A DNA stretch of 64,000 nt from JAOUEA01 sp963825685 (lineage in GTDB: Bacteria; Actinomycetota; UBA4738; HRBIN12): NCBI GenBank assembly GCA_963825685.1, contig CAWGUD010000005.1, positions 1 through 64,000 on the forward strand. The letters run 5' to 3'. The notes under the pieces are model-generated. The model did not search any database, was not told the DNA's origin, and saw only the letters and a program-made list of their open reading frames with translations. Made by a program: the position numbers and the translations under genes. Positions 37,122 to 46,882 of the stretch are shown piece by piece (positions within the stretch are counted from its first letter, which is position 1; each line of letters opens with the position of its first letter).

Positions 37122-37733
37122 ATGGGGGAGCGCATCGCCGTCCTCGTGTCGGGCAACGGCACGAATCTGCAGGCCCTGCTCGACGACCCGTTCTGCGGCC
37201 CTCGCATCTCGCTGGTGCTGGCCGACCGGCCGGCGATCCGTGCGCTCGAGCGAGCCGAGCGCCGTGGCGTGGAGACCCTCGTGATCGAACCCTCCTCGTT
37301 CGCGGATCGCTCGGCGTTCGACGAGGCCGTGGCCGCGGCCCTGCAGCGGCACGGGGCCGACGTCGTCGTGACCGCCGGCTACATGCGCCTGCTCGGACGC
37401 CCGGTGCTCGACGTCTACGCCGGGCGCTGGCTCAACACGCACCCCGCCCTGCTGCCGTCGTTCCCGGGCATGCACGGGGTGCGCGACGCGCTCGAGCACG
37501 GGGTGAAGGTCACGGGGGTGACCGTGTTCCTGGTCGACGAGGGCGTCGACACCGGGCCGATCGTGCTGCAGGAGGCGATCGAGGTGCGCGAGGACGACGA
37601 CTGGGCGTCGCTCGAGGCGAGGGTGCTCGAGGTCGAGCACCGGCTGCTGCCGCGGGCCGTGCGCGCGCTCGCCGAGGGACGCCTCGACGTCGAGGGCCGG
37701 CACGTGACGATCACGGAGGAGCACGATGAGTGA
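37122..37733 (+). CDS. purN: Phosphoribosylglycinamide formyltransferase
   Basis: A 203-residue GAR transformylase, the third step of purine synthesis, using 10-formyl-THF. It has the VLVSGNGTNLQALLD phosphate-binding start, VTAGYMRLL, the catalytic NTHPALLPSFPGMHG (Asn-His) and GVTVFLVDEGVDTGPIV with the catalytic Asp. It overlaps purH by 8 nt. Folate supply is encoded just downstream (folD). Confidence 0.97.
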   Translation: MGERIAVLVSGNGTNLQALLDDPFCGPRISLVLADRPAIRALERAERRGVETLVIEPSSFADRSAFDEAVAAALQRHGADVVVTAGYMRLLGRPVLDVYAGRWLNTHPALLPSFPGMHGVRDALEHGVKVTGVTVFLVDEGVDTGPIVLQEAIEVREDDDWASLEARVLEVEHRLLPRAVRALAEGRLDVEGRHVTITEEHDE

Positions 37734-39267
37734 CGTGACGACGGCGCGTCGCGCGCTGCTCGCGGTCTACGACAAGCGAGGCGTGGTCGACCTCGGCCGG
37801 GCGCTCGTGGAGATGGACATCGCGCTCGTCTCGAGCGGCGGCACCGCGGCGACGCTCGCCGAGGCGGGGCTGCCGGTCACGCCGGTGGAACAGGTCACCG
37901 GCTCGCCGGAGATGCTGGACGGACGCGTGAAGACGCTGCACCCCGCGATCCACGGCGGCATCCTCGCCGATCGCCGGAAGCCGGAGCACCTCGACCAGCT
38001 CGCCGAGCAGGGCATCGAGCCCTTCGACCTCGTGGTCGTGAACCTCTACCCGTTCCGCGAGACCGTCGCGAGCGGGGCGGGCGTCGACGACGTGATCGAG
38101 AAGATCGACATCGGTGGCCCGGCCATGGTGCGCGCCGCGGCCAAGAACTTCGAGTCGGTGGGAGTCGTCGTCGACCCGGGGCGCTACGACGACGTGGTCG
38201 GAGAGCTCCGTCGTGAAGGCGGGCTCACGCGAGAGACGCGCCGGGCCCTCGCGGCCGCCGCCTATGCGCACACGGCCGCCTACGACGCCGCCGTCGCGAG
38301 CTGGTTCGCCGAGCGGGGCGGCGGCGAGGAGCTGCCCGCCTACGTCGGCCTCGCCTACGAGAAGGTCGGCGACCTGCGCTACGGCGAGAACCCGCACCAG
38401 CGGGGTGCGCTCTACCGCGAGGCGGCCGGCGCCGGTCCGCTCGGCGGCGCCCGGGTGCTGCAGGGCAAGGACATGTCGTTCAACAACTGGCTCGACGCGC
38501 ACGCCGCGTACGAGCTCGTCGCGGCGATGCCCGAGGGCTCGGCGGTGATCGTGAAGCACAACAACCCGTGCGGCGCCGCGGCCACGGGCTCGCCGGCCGA
38601 CTCCTATCGTGCCGCGTTCGCGTGCGACGAGGTCAGCGCGTTCGGCGGCATCGTGGCGTTCCACGGGGAGGCCGACGTCGACGCCGCGGCGGCGATGGCC
38701 GACGTGTTCACCGAGGTCGTGATCGCTCCCTCGTACACGCCGGCGGCGAGCGCCGCGTTCGCCGAACGCCCGAACCTGCGCGTGGTGGCGGCGCCGCTCC
38801 CCACCGGTGCCGGCCTCGACGTGCGACCCCTGCCGGGAGGGGCGCTCGTGCAGGACCGGGACGTGGTGACCGAGACCCGCGCCGACTGGAAGGTCGTGTC
38901 GAGCCGGGAACCGACCACCCAGGAGTGGGCGGACCTCGAGCTCGCGTGGACGATCGCGTGGCGCGTGAAGTCGAACACGATCGTGCTCGTGCGCGAGGGC
39001 GCCACCGTCGGGGTGGGGGCGGGGCAGATGTCGCGCGTGGACTCGTCGTGGATCGCGACCCGCAAGGCGGGCGATCGAGCACGCGGCGCGGTGGTGGCCA
39101 GCGACGCGTTCTTCCCGTTCCCCGACGCGCTCGAGGTCGCGGCCGACGCCGGGTGCACGGCGGTGATCCACCCCGGTGGGTCGAAGGGCGACGAGGCGGT
39201 GCTCGCCGCCGCCGAGGAACGCGGCATGGCCGTGGTGCTCACGGGCACCCGCCACTTCCGTCACTGA
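37726..39267 (+). CDS. purH: AICAR formyltransferase / IMP cyclohydrolase
   Basis: A 513-residue bifunctional enzyme for the last two steps to IMP. The N-terminal MGS-like cyclohydrolase domain has VSSGGTAATLAEAGLPV and GRVKTLHPAIHGGILAD; the formyltransferase domain has LRYGENPHQRGALYR, VIVKHNNPCGAA, FGGIVAFHGEAD and ends IHPGGSKGDEAVL and TGTRHFRH. No break. Translationally coupled to purN. Confidence 0.98.
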   Translation: MSDVTTARRALLAVYDKRGVVDLGRALVEMDIALVSSGGTAATLAEAGLPVTPVEQVTGSPEMLDGRVKTLHPAIHGGILADRRKPEHLDQLAEQGIEPFDLVVVNLYPFRETVASGAGVDDVIEKIDIGGPAMVRAAAKNFESVGVVVDPGRYDDVVGELRREGGLTRETRRALAAAAYAHTAAYDAAVASWFAERGGGEELPAYVGLAYEKVGDLRYGENPHQRGALYREAAGAGPLGGARVLQGKDMSFNNWLDAHAAYELVAAMPEGSAVIVKHNNPCGAAATGSPADSYRAAFACDEVSAFGGIVAFHGEADVDAAAAMADVFTEVVIAPSYTPAASAAFAERPNLRVVAAPLPTGAGLDVRPLPGGALVQDRDVVTETRADWKVVSSREPTTQEWADLELAWTIAWRVKSNTIVLVREGATVGVGAGQMSRVDSSWIATRKAGDRARGAVVASDAFFPFPDALEVAADAGCTAVIHPGGSKGDEAVLAAAEERGMAVVLTGTRHFRH

Positions 39268-39312
39268 CCGGTTCCGTGGCCGCGACCTCGGTCGGCCGTT
39301 CAGCGACCGGGG

Positions 39313-39318
39313 TAGGAT
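39313..39318 (+). promoter_or_regulatory. -10 box of a leaderless transcript (folD)
   Basis: TAGGAT lies 7 nt before the GTG at 39326 with no Shine-Dalgarno sequence. Confidence 0.5.
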
Positions 39319-39325
39319 TCGCCCC

Positions 39326-40192
39326 GTGACCGCCCGCATCCTGGACGGCAGGGCCGTATCGGCAGCGATCCGCTCGGAGGTATCCGAGCGGGTGCGCGCG
39401 CTCTCCGACAAGGGCGTGACCCCGGGCCTGGCCGCCGTCCTCGTGGGCGACGACCAGGCCTCTCGCATCTACGTGGGCGCGAAGCACAAGGCGTGCGCCG
39501 ACGTCGGCATCCGCTCCGAGCAGGTCGACCTGCCCGCGTACGTGACCGAGGGCGAGCTGCTCGCGACGCTGCGCCGGCTCAACCGGGATCCCGAGATCCA
39601 CGGCATCATCGTGCAGCTGCCGATGCCGGCCGGGCTGCGCGAGCTGGAGGTGCAGCGCACGGTCGCACCCGAGAAGGACGTCGACGGGCTGCACCCATGG
39701 AACGTGGGCATGATGGTGCGCGGCGAACCGACGTTCACGCCCGCGACCCCCTACGGCATCGTCGAGCTGCTGCTGCGCGAGGGCATCGAGCTCGAGAGCG
39801 CCGAGGTGGTCGTCGTGGGCCACGGCGACCTCGTGGGGGCGCCGCTCTCGATCATGCTGGCGCAGGACTCGATCCGCGGGAACGCGACCGTGACGAGCAC
39901 CCACGTCAAGACGCGCGACCTCGCCGCACACACGAGGCGCGCAGACATCCTCGTGGCCGCCGCCGGCGTGCCGCACCTGATCGGTGGCGACATGATCAAG
40001 CCGGGCGCCACGGTGATCGACGTCGGCGTGCATCGCACGGCCGACGGGCTCGTGGGCGACGTGGCCTACGACGAGGCGGCCGAGGTCGCCGGGGCGATCA
40101 CCCCCGTGCCCGGCGGGGTCGGGCCGATGACGGTGGCGATGCTGCTCGTGAACACCGTGTCGGCCGCGGAGCAGCAGGCGTTCGGGCGGTGA
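39326..40192 (+). CDS. folD: Methylene-THF dehydrogenase / methenyl-THF cyclohydrolase
   Basis: A 288-residue FolD. YVGAKHKACADVGI contains the catalytic Lys, IVQLPMPAGL and PEKDVDGLHPWNVG are family signatures, then the NADP site VVVGHGDLVGAPLS (usually GRSxxVGxP; here GHGDLVGAP) and TPVPGGVGPMTVAML. It makes 10-formyl-THF for PurN and PurH upstream. Start GTG at 39326. The stop overlaps the GTG of the MetF-like gene. Confidence 0.96.
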   Translation: MTARILDGRAVSAAIRSEVSERVRALSDKGVTPGLAAVLVGDDQASRIYVGAKHKACADVGIRSEQVDLPAYVTEGELLATLRRLNRDPEIHGIIVQLPMPAGLRELEVQRTVAPEKDVDGLHPWNVGMMVRGEPTFTPATPYGIVELLLREGIELESAEVVVVGHGDLVGAPLSIMLAQDSIRGNATVTSTHVKTRDLAAHTRRADILVAAAGVPHLIGGDMIKPGATVIDVGVHRTADGLVGDVAYDEAAEVAGAITPVPGGVGPMTVAMLLVNTVSAAEQQAFGR

Positions 40193-41139
40193 GCGACGGG
40201 CGGGCGTCCGCCGGCGCGACCCCGGTCGGCGGCCGGCTCGGCGCCATCCTGCGGTCGGGAGCGTTCGCGGTCACCGGCGAGATCGTGCCGCCTCGCGATG
40301 CCGATGGCGACGCGGTCACCGCCCACGCCCGAGCCCTCGTCGGCTCGATCGACGCGGCGAACGTGACCGACAACCCCGCGGCGACCTCTCACATGTCGGC
40401 CGTCGCCGGGTGCGCGTTCGTCGCCCGCGCCGGCATCGAACCCACCCTGCAGCTCACGTGTCGGGATCGCAACAGGCTGGCGATCACCGCGGACCTGCTG
40501 GGCGCGTGGGCGCTCGGCGCGCGTTCGGTGCTGTGCCTGTCGGGTGACCCGATGCACGTGGGCGACGAGCCCGAAGCGGCGACGGTGGGCGACATGACGG
40601 TGCTCGACGTGATCGCCGCCGTGCGTCGGATGCGTGAGGAGGGCGTGACGGCCAGCGGCGTGGCGCTGGACTCGCCGCCGCGCTACCTGGTCGGGGCCGC
40701 CGAGATGCCGCTCGCCGACCCCTACGATCCGGCCCGCCTCGAGCAGAAGCTCGATGCCGGCGCCGACCTGATCTGGACCCAGATCGCCTACGACGTCGAC
40801 GGGCTCGCTGCCTGGGCAGAGGGTGCGAAGGGGCGCGGCGTCTTCGAACGGGCCTCGGTCGTGGTGGGGGTCGTGCCGCTCCGCAGCGCCGCGGGCGCCC
40901 GGTTCATCGACGAGAAGCTCCCGGGGGTTCGGGTCCCCGCGGGCGTGATCGCGGCGCTCGAGGCCGCCGGTGAGGACGCGGCGGAGGTCGGTCTCGATCT
41001 CTCCGTCGAGACGGTTCGCGGCATCCGGTCGATCGACGGCATCGGGGGCGTGCACCTGATGGGCATGGGTCACGACGACGCCGTGCGCGCGGTGGTGGAG
41101 CGCGCGGGACTCTTCCCCCGCCCGACCGGGGCCCTCTGA
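40189..41139 (+). CDS. Methylenetetrahydrofolate reductase-family protein
   Basis: A 316-residue TIM-barrel protein of the MTHFR family: FAVTGEIVPPRDAD at the N-terminus, ANVTDNPAATSHMS, LQLTCRDRNRLA, LCLSGDPMHVG, and KLDAGADLIWTQIAYDV (the usual AGAxFxxTQ motif). It reduces methylene-THF or serves in a related C1 step. The sequence is more like the stand-alone MetF-like proteins paired with folD than classic MetF, so I leave the symbol open. Its GTG overlaps the folD stop; the phosphotransferase gene follows after 2 nt. Confidence 0.85.
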   Translation: MSDGRASAGATPVGGRLGAILRSGAFAVTGEIVPPRDADGDAVTAHARALVGSIDAANVTDNPAATSHMSAVAGCAFVARAGIEPTLQLTCRDRNRLAITADLLGAWALGARSVLCLSGDPMHVGDEPEAATVGDMTVLDVIAAVRRMREEGVTASGVALDSPPRYLVGAAEMPLADPYDPARLEQKLDAGADLIWTQIAYDVDGLAAWAEGAKGRGVFERASVVVGVVPLRSAAGARFIDEKLPGVRVPAGVIAALEAAGEDAAEVGLDLSVETVRGIRSIDGIGGVHLMGMGHDDAVRAVVERAGLFPRPTGAL

Positions 41140-41141
41140 CG

Positions 41142-42144
41142 GTGACGCCCGATCGAGGGCTCCCGTCGCACGCCGGTCGTCCGCACCTGCCGGTCCTGCA
41201 GGCCGCGGCCGAGTCGTTGCTGGGCACGCCGGTCGAGGTGATCGAGGCGCTCACGGGCGGCGTCCGCCGCGACACGTACCGGGTGGTCGACGACATGGGG
41301 GCCCGCTTCGTCCTGCGCCTCGATCGCGACGGCGCCTCGCTCGAGAAGGAGGTCGCGATCTCGCACCTGGTCGGCGAGCGCGTGCCGGTGCCGGCGGTCG
41401 TCGGCGCCGACCTGGCGGGGGAGCTGGCCGGCGTTCCGCTCACGCTGTCGGAGTACGCGGCGGGCGAGTCCCTCGAGGAGGCCCTCGCGTCTGCCGGAGA
41501 CGACGACGCAGCCGCGATCGGCGACGCCGTGGGTCGCACGCTCGCCGCGATCGGTGGCGTTCACGTTCGATGCGCCGGGCCTGCTGGGCCCGACGCTTCG
41601 TCCCGAGCCCTTCGAGCTGCCGCTGCCCGACCTGCTGGTCGCGTTCGGCGAGCGGATCCTCGGCGAGCGGGAAGCCCGCGAGGCGCTCGGTGGGTTCATC
41701 GCCGACGGGTTCCTCACCCTGCTCCGGGAGTCCGCCTCGAGCCTCGAGCCGGTGGCGACGGAGTCCTCGCTCGTGCACTCGGACTTCAACGGCAAGAACC
41801 TCGTGCTCGCCCGGACGTTCGAGGGCGCGCCCCGGGTCGAGGCGGTGCTCGACTGGGAGTTCGCGTTCTCGGGGCCTCCGCTCGCCGATGTCGGGAACAT
41901 GCTCCGCCGGCAGGAGCGCATGCCTGCGGTGTTCGTCGACGGCTTCAGCGGGGGGTTCCACGCCGGGGGAGGGGCGCTGCCGCCCGGCTGGCGCTCGATC
42001 GCCGCTGCCCTCGATGCGATGGCCCTGCTCGACTTCCTCGACCGGGGCGCCAAGGGCGAACACGGTCCGATGTATAGCGAGGCCTGCACCCTGATCGAGG
42101 AAGCGGTGACGCGCGGCCAGCTCGCGCCGCCGCCCCCGCTCTAG
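41142..42144 (+). CDS. APH-family phosphotransferase (one frame break)
   Basis: An aminoglycoside/choline-kinase-like fold: N-lobe with ALTGGVRRDTYRVVD and RFVLRLDRDG, C-lobe with the catalytic loop LVHSDFNGKNLVL (His-x-Asp..Asn) and metal-binding VLDWEFAFSGPPLADVGN. A break near 41560 is repaired by removing one G (IVAFTFDAPGLLGP), giving about 333 residues. Most such genes phosphorylate small metabolites rather than confer drug resistance; the substrate is unknown. Start GTG at 41142, 2 nt after the MetF-like gene. Confidence 0.85.
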
Positions 42145-42147
42145 GCT
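42142..42147 (+). promoter_or_regulatory. -10 box of a leaderless transcript (amidohydrolase)
   Basis: TAGGCT lies 6 nt before the ATG at 42154; it overlaps the stop codon of the phosphotransferase gene. Confidence 0.5.
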
Positions 42148-42153
42148 GGTCGC

Positions 42154-43797
42154 ATGTCGGCGTCCTTGCTGATCCGCAACGCCAGGGTGTTCACGGTCGA
42201 CCCGCGGCGTCCCTGGGCGGAGGCGGTGGCCGTCGAGGGCGACCGCATCGCCTGGATCGGCGACGATGCGGACGTCGACGGCCATGTGGGCCATGACACC
42301 GAGGTGGTGGACGCCGGTGGTGCCACCGTGCTGCCCGGGTTCATCGACTCCCACAACCACGTGCGCCTCGGGTCGAATCCGCTCGAGGTCGATCTGGCGG
42401 GCGCCGCGACGCTCGACGAGGTGAAGGCCCGCATCCGGGCGCACGCCGACGCGCATCCGGATCACGAGTGGATCGAGGGCGTGGGGTTCAACTACTCCGC
42501 GATGCCGGGCGGTCGCATGCCCGTGTGGCAGGACCTCGACGGCCTCACGGGCGGCCGGCCCGCGTTCGTGCTGACCTACGACGCGCACAACGCATGGCTG
42601 AACCGAGAGGCGATGCTGCGGTTCGGCATCGACCGCGACTCCGACGCCCTGGCGTGGGGGCACGTGCGGAAGGAGCCACGGAGCGGCGAGCCGACGGGGA
42701 TCGTCGGCGACTTCGCGGTGATGGGCATCAGCCGCGCCGGCCAGCGGGCGCTCGAGGGGGTGCTGCCCGGCTACGAGCGGGCCCTGCAGTACGAGCGCAC
42801 GCTCGAGAGCATCGACATGGCGACCGCCTTCGGTATCACGACGATCGTCGAGCCGCAGAACTCGCCCGACGACATGTGGATCTTCGAGCGGGCCCGTGAC
42901 GAGGGCCGGCTGCGATCGCGGCTCGTCGCGGCGATGTTCCATCCGGTGGGCACGACCGATGCCGAGCGCGACGAGCTCGACGAGACGCGTGCTCGCTACG
43001 ACGACGACCGGCTCCGCGTCGGGCCGATCAAGCTGTACATCGACGACGTCGTCGAGCCCTGGACCGCCGCGATGCTCGAGCCGTACGCGAACAGGCCGGG
43101 GGAGCGGGGCGAGACGTTCTGGCGACCCGACGAGTTCGCCGAGCTCGTGATCGAGCTGGAGCGCCGTGGGTGGTCCTGTCACGTGCACGGCACGGGCGAC
43201 CGTGGGCTGCGGGTCGCGCTCGACGGCTTCGAAGCGGCGCGGCGCGCCGACCCTGGTTCGTCCGCTCGCCACGGCATGGTGCACACCGAGTGCCTGCACC
43301 CCGACGACGTGCCGCGGTTCGGCGCGCTCGGCGTCACGCCGATCATGCAGCCTCGTCACTGTGCTCCCGAGATCGTCGCCGACTGGCGGGCGAACGTCGG
43401 CGAGGCACGGTGGCGCCATGCGTGGGCCTTCCGCTCCCTGCGCAACGCGGGCGCGACGCTGGCCTTCTCGAGCGACTGGAACGTGGCCGAGATGGACCCG
43501 ATGGTCGGCATCTACTCGGCGATCACCCGGGCGAACCTCGACGGTTCCGACCCGTGGATCACCGAGGAGACGGTCGACCTCGAGACGGCGATCCGCGCCT
43601 ACACGATGGGCGGGGCCCACGTCGTGCACGCCGAGGACCGCCGCGGCTCGATCGCCGTCGGGAAGCAGGCCGACCTGGTCGTGCTCAGCGACGACCTGTT
43701 CGCGGCCGCCGACACGGATCCCAGGCGCATGCTCGACGTGCGGGTCACGCACACGGTGGTCGACGGCTCGGTCGTCCACCGTGGCGAGGCCCCCTAG
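42154..43797 (+). CDS. YtcJ-like amidohydrolase family 3
   Basis: A 547-residue metal-dependent hydrolase. It opens with the small beta-domain (LLIRNARVFTVDPRRPWAEA), followed by the metal motif LPGFIDSHNHVRLG, GVGFNYSAMPGGRMP, ITTIVEPQNSPDDMW, the lower metal ligands WSCHVHGTGDRG and GMVHTEC, the catalytic Asp in AFSSDWNVAEMDP, and GSIAVGKQADLVVLS at the end. The family acts on N-acyl or cyclic amide bonds; substrate unknown. Cytoplasmic, no signal peptide. The frame is intact. Confidence 0.9.
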   Translation: MSASLLIRNARVFTVDPRRPWAEAVAVEGDRIAWIGDDADVDGHVGHDTEVVDAGGATVLPGFIDSHNHVRLGSNPLEVDLAGAATLDEVKARIRAHADAHPDHEWIEGVGFNYSAMPGGRMPVWQDLDGLTGGRPAFVLTYDAHNAWLNREAMLRFGIDRDSDALAWGHVRKEPRSGEPTGIVGDFAVMGISRAGQRALEGVLPGYERALQYERTLESIDMATAFGITTIVEPQNSPDDMWIFERARDEGRLRSRLVAAMFHPVGTTDAERDELDETRARYDDDRLRVGPIKLYIDDVVEPWTAAMLEPYANRPGERGETFWRPDEFAELVIELERRGWSCHVHGTGDRGLRVALDGFEAARRADPGSSARHGMVHTECLHPDDVPRFGALGVTPIMQPRHCAPEIVADWRANVGEARWRHAWAFRSLRNAGATLAFSSDWNVAEMDPMVGIYSAITRANLDGSDPWITEETVDLETAIRAYTMGGAHVVHAEDRRGSIAVGKQADLVVLSDDLFAAADTDPRRMLDVRVTHTVVDGSVVHRGEAP

Positions 43798-43840
43798 GCT
43801 GCTAGGCTCCCGCAGCCCTCGACCGCAAAGGATGTCGCCC

Positions 43841-44438
43841 ATGCGTCGCTCGATCGCCCGCGCACTCACGTTGCTGCTCACCCTCTCCCTGCTCGCCGCC
43901 TGCAGCTCCGACGGCGACGGAGGGTCCGGGGACGGCGGCGAGGACGGCGGATCCGCAGACACCGTGACGGCCCCGGCCGACTACGCGGACCGAGGGACTG
44001 TGCACGGCGATCGGCGACTTCCAGACCGATCTCGAAACGCAGAGCACAGAGTTCCAGGACGCGTTCACCAGCGGAACGCCTTCGCCCGAGGATGCGAAAG
44101 ACACGCTCTCCACGTTCGTTGCAGAGCTCTCTGATCGCACCCAAGCGCTGATCGACGACGTCGAGGCTCTCGGTACCCCCGACGTCGAGAACGGCGAGGA
44201 GGTCCGCACGGCGTTGACGGGCGCCTTCGAGCAGGTCGTGACGGCGTTCGACGAGGCCGAGGCGGACATCGACGGACTCTCGACCGACGACCCGGCGGCG
44301 CTCGCCGAAGGCTTTTCCGAGGTGGCGAGCAAGCTGCAGGAGGCCGGCACCGACATCTCGACATCCTTCGACGACCTGCAGAGCCCCGAGCTCGACGACG
44401 CCGCGGCCGACGTGGAGGCGTGCTCCGGCGTCATCTAG
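43841..44438 (+). CDS. Secreted lipoprotein (one frame break)
   Basis: The N-terminus MRRSIARALTLLLTLSLLAACSS is a lipoprotein signal with lipobox LAAC; a Ser/Gly/Asp-rich linker follows, then a helical domain of ~130 residues (ELSDRTQALIDDVEALGTP, ALTGAFEQVVTAFDEAEADI) ending with CSGVI. A break near 43998 is repaired by removing one C (ADEGLCTAIGDFQTDLE), pairing an early Cys with the late one. AAAGGAT 8 nt before the ATG at 43841 decides the start over the ATG at 43832. Anchored outside the membrane; function unknown. Converges with the citrate synthase gene, overlapping 4 nt. Confidence 0.75.
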
Positions 44439-45595
44439 ACCGGTGGCGCCGCCGATCCGGATGACGGCTCGCTGCGTTCCTCGATCGGCACCCAGACCTG
44501 GTCTCTCGGGCCCACGTAGGTCGAGCCCGGCCTGATCACCTTGTTGTCGGCGTACTGCTCACGCACGTGCGCGGTCCATCCCGCCATGCGCGCGAGCGCG
44601 AAGAGCGGGGTCATCAGGTCGGTCGGGATGCCGAGGGAGTGGTACACGCCGGCGGCGTAGAGGTCGACGTTCGGCCAGAGCTGCTTCTGGTCGTAGACGG
44701 TCTCCTGCAGCGCCTCGAAGATGTCGGCCCATCGCTCGTCGCCGTGGCGCGCGCCGACCTCCCGGGCCAGGTTCTTCAGCACCGTGGCCCGCGGATCCAT
44801 CGTGCGGTACACGGCGTGGCCGAATCCCATGATCTTCTCGTGCCGCTCGAGCCGGTCGCGCACGTACGCCTCGGCGTCGGAGGCCTCGCCGATCTCCTGG
44901 GCCATCTTCATCGCTTCCTCGTTGGCGCCGCCGTGCAGCGGGCCCTTGAGCGCGCCGATCGCGCCGGTGATGGCGCTGAACATGTCGGAGAGGGTCGAGG
45001 CGATGATGCGGGCGGTGAACGTCGACGCGTTCATCGTGTGGTCGGCGTAGAGGATGAACGTGGTGTCGAGCGCGTCGGCGTCGTCGTGGTCGGGTTCCTC
45101 GCCCGAGAGCATGTAGAGGAAGTTCGCCGCGTGCGGCAGCTTCGGGTTGGGGGGCACGATCTCCTGCCCGGTGCGCATGCGCTCGTAGTAGGCGATCAGC
45201 GCGGGGGTCTTCGCGATCAGGCGCATCGCCTTGCGGTACTGGGCCTCGGGCGACTCGTCCCACCCGTCGGGGTCGTAGGCAGATGCGGCCGAGATCGACG
45301 TGCGCAGCATCGACATCGGCGATGCCTGCTGCGCCAGCGTCGACATCAGCTGGGTGAGGAACGGGCTCAGCTCCCGGTTCTCGACCAGGAACTCGTCGAG
45401 CTCGTCGAGCTCGTCCTGGTTCGGCATGCGCCCGTTGTGCAGCAGGTACACGACCTCTTCGAACGTGGCGTGCTCGGCGAGGTCGGCGATCTCGTAGCCC
45501 ACGTACCACAGGCGCCCCGCCTCGCCGTCGATGTCCGACACGGTCGTGTCGGCCGCGACGACCTCCCGCAGCCCCTTCTCGCTCACGCTGGCCAC
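44435..45595 (-). CDS. gltA: Citrate synthase
   Basis: A 386-residue citrate synthase-family enzyme. It starts ASVSEKGLREVVAADTTVSDIDG and has the first catalytic His in LYADHTMNASTFTAR, GALKGPLHGGANEEAM (second His) and IMGFGHAVYRTMDPRA. The length and LWYVGYEI start fit the short actinobacterial type, so 2-methylcitrate synthase is an alternative. GTG at 45595 is chosen, with AAGGAT just upstream; GTG at 45586 is possible. It is divergent from an isocitrate-type dehydrogenase with malate dehydrogenase nearby, which supports a TCA role. Confidence 0.93.
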   Translation of the reverse strand: MASVSEKGLREVVAADTTVSDIDGEAGRLWYVGYEIADLAEHATFEEVVYLLHNGRMPNQDELDELDEFLVENRELSPFLTQLMSTLAQQASPMSMLRTSISAASAYDPDGWDESPEAQYRKAMRLIAKTPALIAYYERMRTGQEIVPPNPKLPHAANFLYMLSGEEPDHDDADALDTTFILYADHTMNASTFTARIIASTLSDMFSAITGAIGALKGPLHGGANEEAMKMAQEIGEASDAEAYVRDRLERHEKIMGFGHAVYRTMDPRATVLKNLAREVGARHGDERWADIFEALQETVYDQKQLWPNVDLYAAGVYHSLGIPTDLMTPLFALARMAGWTAHVREQYADNKVIRPGSTYVGPRDQVWVPIEERSEPSSGSAAPPV

Positions 45596-45738
45596 ATCCT
45601 TGGCTCGGGGGCGCGCCCGACGCGCGCCGAGAGCCCGCGTCGTGCGTACGGGCTTCTGACAGGATAGTCGGCGGTCCCGCGACGGACCAAAGCCGTCCGT
45701 CGCCCCGCCCTCGGTCCCCGGACGCAGGAAGGACACCG

Positions 45739-46828
45739 TTGACCCACCGAGCGACCTTGATCCCCGGCGACGGCGTCGGTCCCGAGGTGATCGAGGCTGC
45801 TCGGCGCGTGATCGAGGCCACCGGGGTGACGATCGACTGGGAGCGCCGGTCGATGGGAGCCGGGGCCTTCTCCCGCACCGGGCGGGCGCTGCCGCCCGAG
45901 ACCCTCGACTCGATCCGGGCGACCCGCGTGGCCCTCAAGGGCCCGATCGAGACCCCGGTCACCAGCGGGCTGCGCAGCTCCAACCTCGAGCTGCGCAAGT
46001 CGCTCGATCTCTACGCCAACGTCCGGCCGTGTCACCTGTACCCCGGCGTGCCGAGCGTGTACGAGGCCGTCGACGTGGTGGTGGTCCGTGAGAACACCGA
46101 GGGCATGTACACGGGCCTCGAGTTCGAGATGGGCACCGTGGCCGTCAAGGAGCTGATCGGCTTCGTCGAGGACACGACCGGTCGCCGCATGCGCGAGGAC
46201 TCCGGCGTCTCGATCAAGTCGATCAGCGAGGAAGGCAGCGAGCGCATCGTTCGCTTCGCCTTCGAGGAAGCGCGCCGCCGGGGCCGTGCGAAGGTCACCG
46301 CGAGCCACAAGGCCAACATCATGAAGTTCAGCGACGGGCTCTTCCTCGAGGTCGCCCGGCGAGTGGCGACCGAGTACCCGGACGTCGCGTTCGAGGATCG
46401 CATCATCGATGCGCTCTGCATGCAGCTGATCCAGGCGCCGGAGCGGTTCGACGTGCTCGTGATGCCGAACCTGTACGGCGACGTGGCGGCCGAGCTGTGC
46501 GCCGGCCTGATCGGGGGCACCGGCGTCGCTCCCGGCGGGCATTTCGGTGGCAGGGACGGCCTCGAGCTCGCGGTCTTCGAGGCCACCCACGGCACGGCGC
46601 CCGATCTGGCGGGCACGAACACCGCGAACCCCGTGGGCGTGATGCTGAGCGGCTCGATGCTGCTGCGCCACATCGGCGAGCGCGGCGCGGGCGACCGGCT
46701 CGAGGCCGCCGTGGCCGCGGTGCTGGCCGACGGAACCCACCTGCCGCGCGACCTGCGGGCTCCCGAGCGACGACCGGCCCCCCGCCGGCACGTTCCAGTT
46801 CGCCGACGCGGTGATCGCCTCGCTCTAG
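45739..46828 (+). CDS. NAD(P)-dependent isocitrate/isopropylmalate-type dehydrogenase 1 (one frame break)
   Basis: A beta-decarboxylating dehydrogenase: LIPGDGVGPEVIEAARRV at the start, RSSNLELRKSLDLYANVRP for substrate binding, VVVRENTEGMYTGLE, TASHKANIMKFSDGLF with the catalytic Lys, MPNLYGDVAAELCAGL with metal aspartates, and ATHGTAPDLAGTNTANP. Context between citrate synthase and malate dehydrogenase favours isocitrate dehydrogenase. It starts at TTG 45739 behind CAGGAAGGA. A break near 46765, where CCC should be CC, hides the tail APSDDRPPAGTFQFADAVIA; repaired length ~363. A second homologue lies at 49330-50412. Confidence 0.88.
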
Positions 46829-46882
46829 TCCGTCCCCCCCGGTGCCGATGCTTCCGAGGTCGGATCCGAGAGGGAAGGTCCC

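Noticed and set aside
41440..43962. 840-codon minus-strand frame opposite the phosphotransferase and amidohydrolase
   Set aside because: Codon-position shadow; the plus strand has clear metal-binding and catalytic motifs and leaderless promoters.
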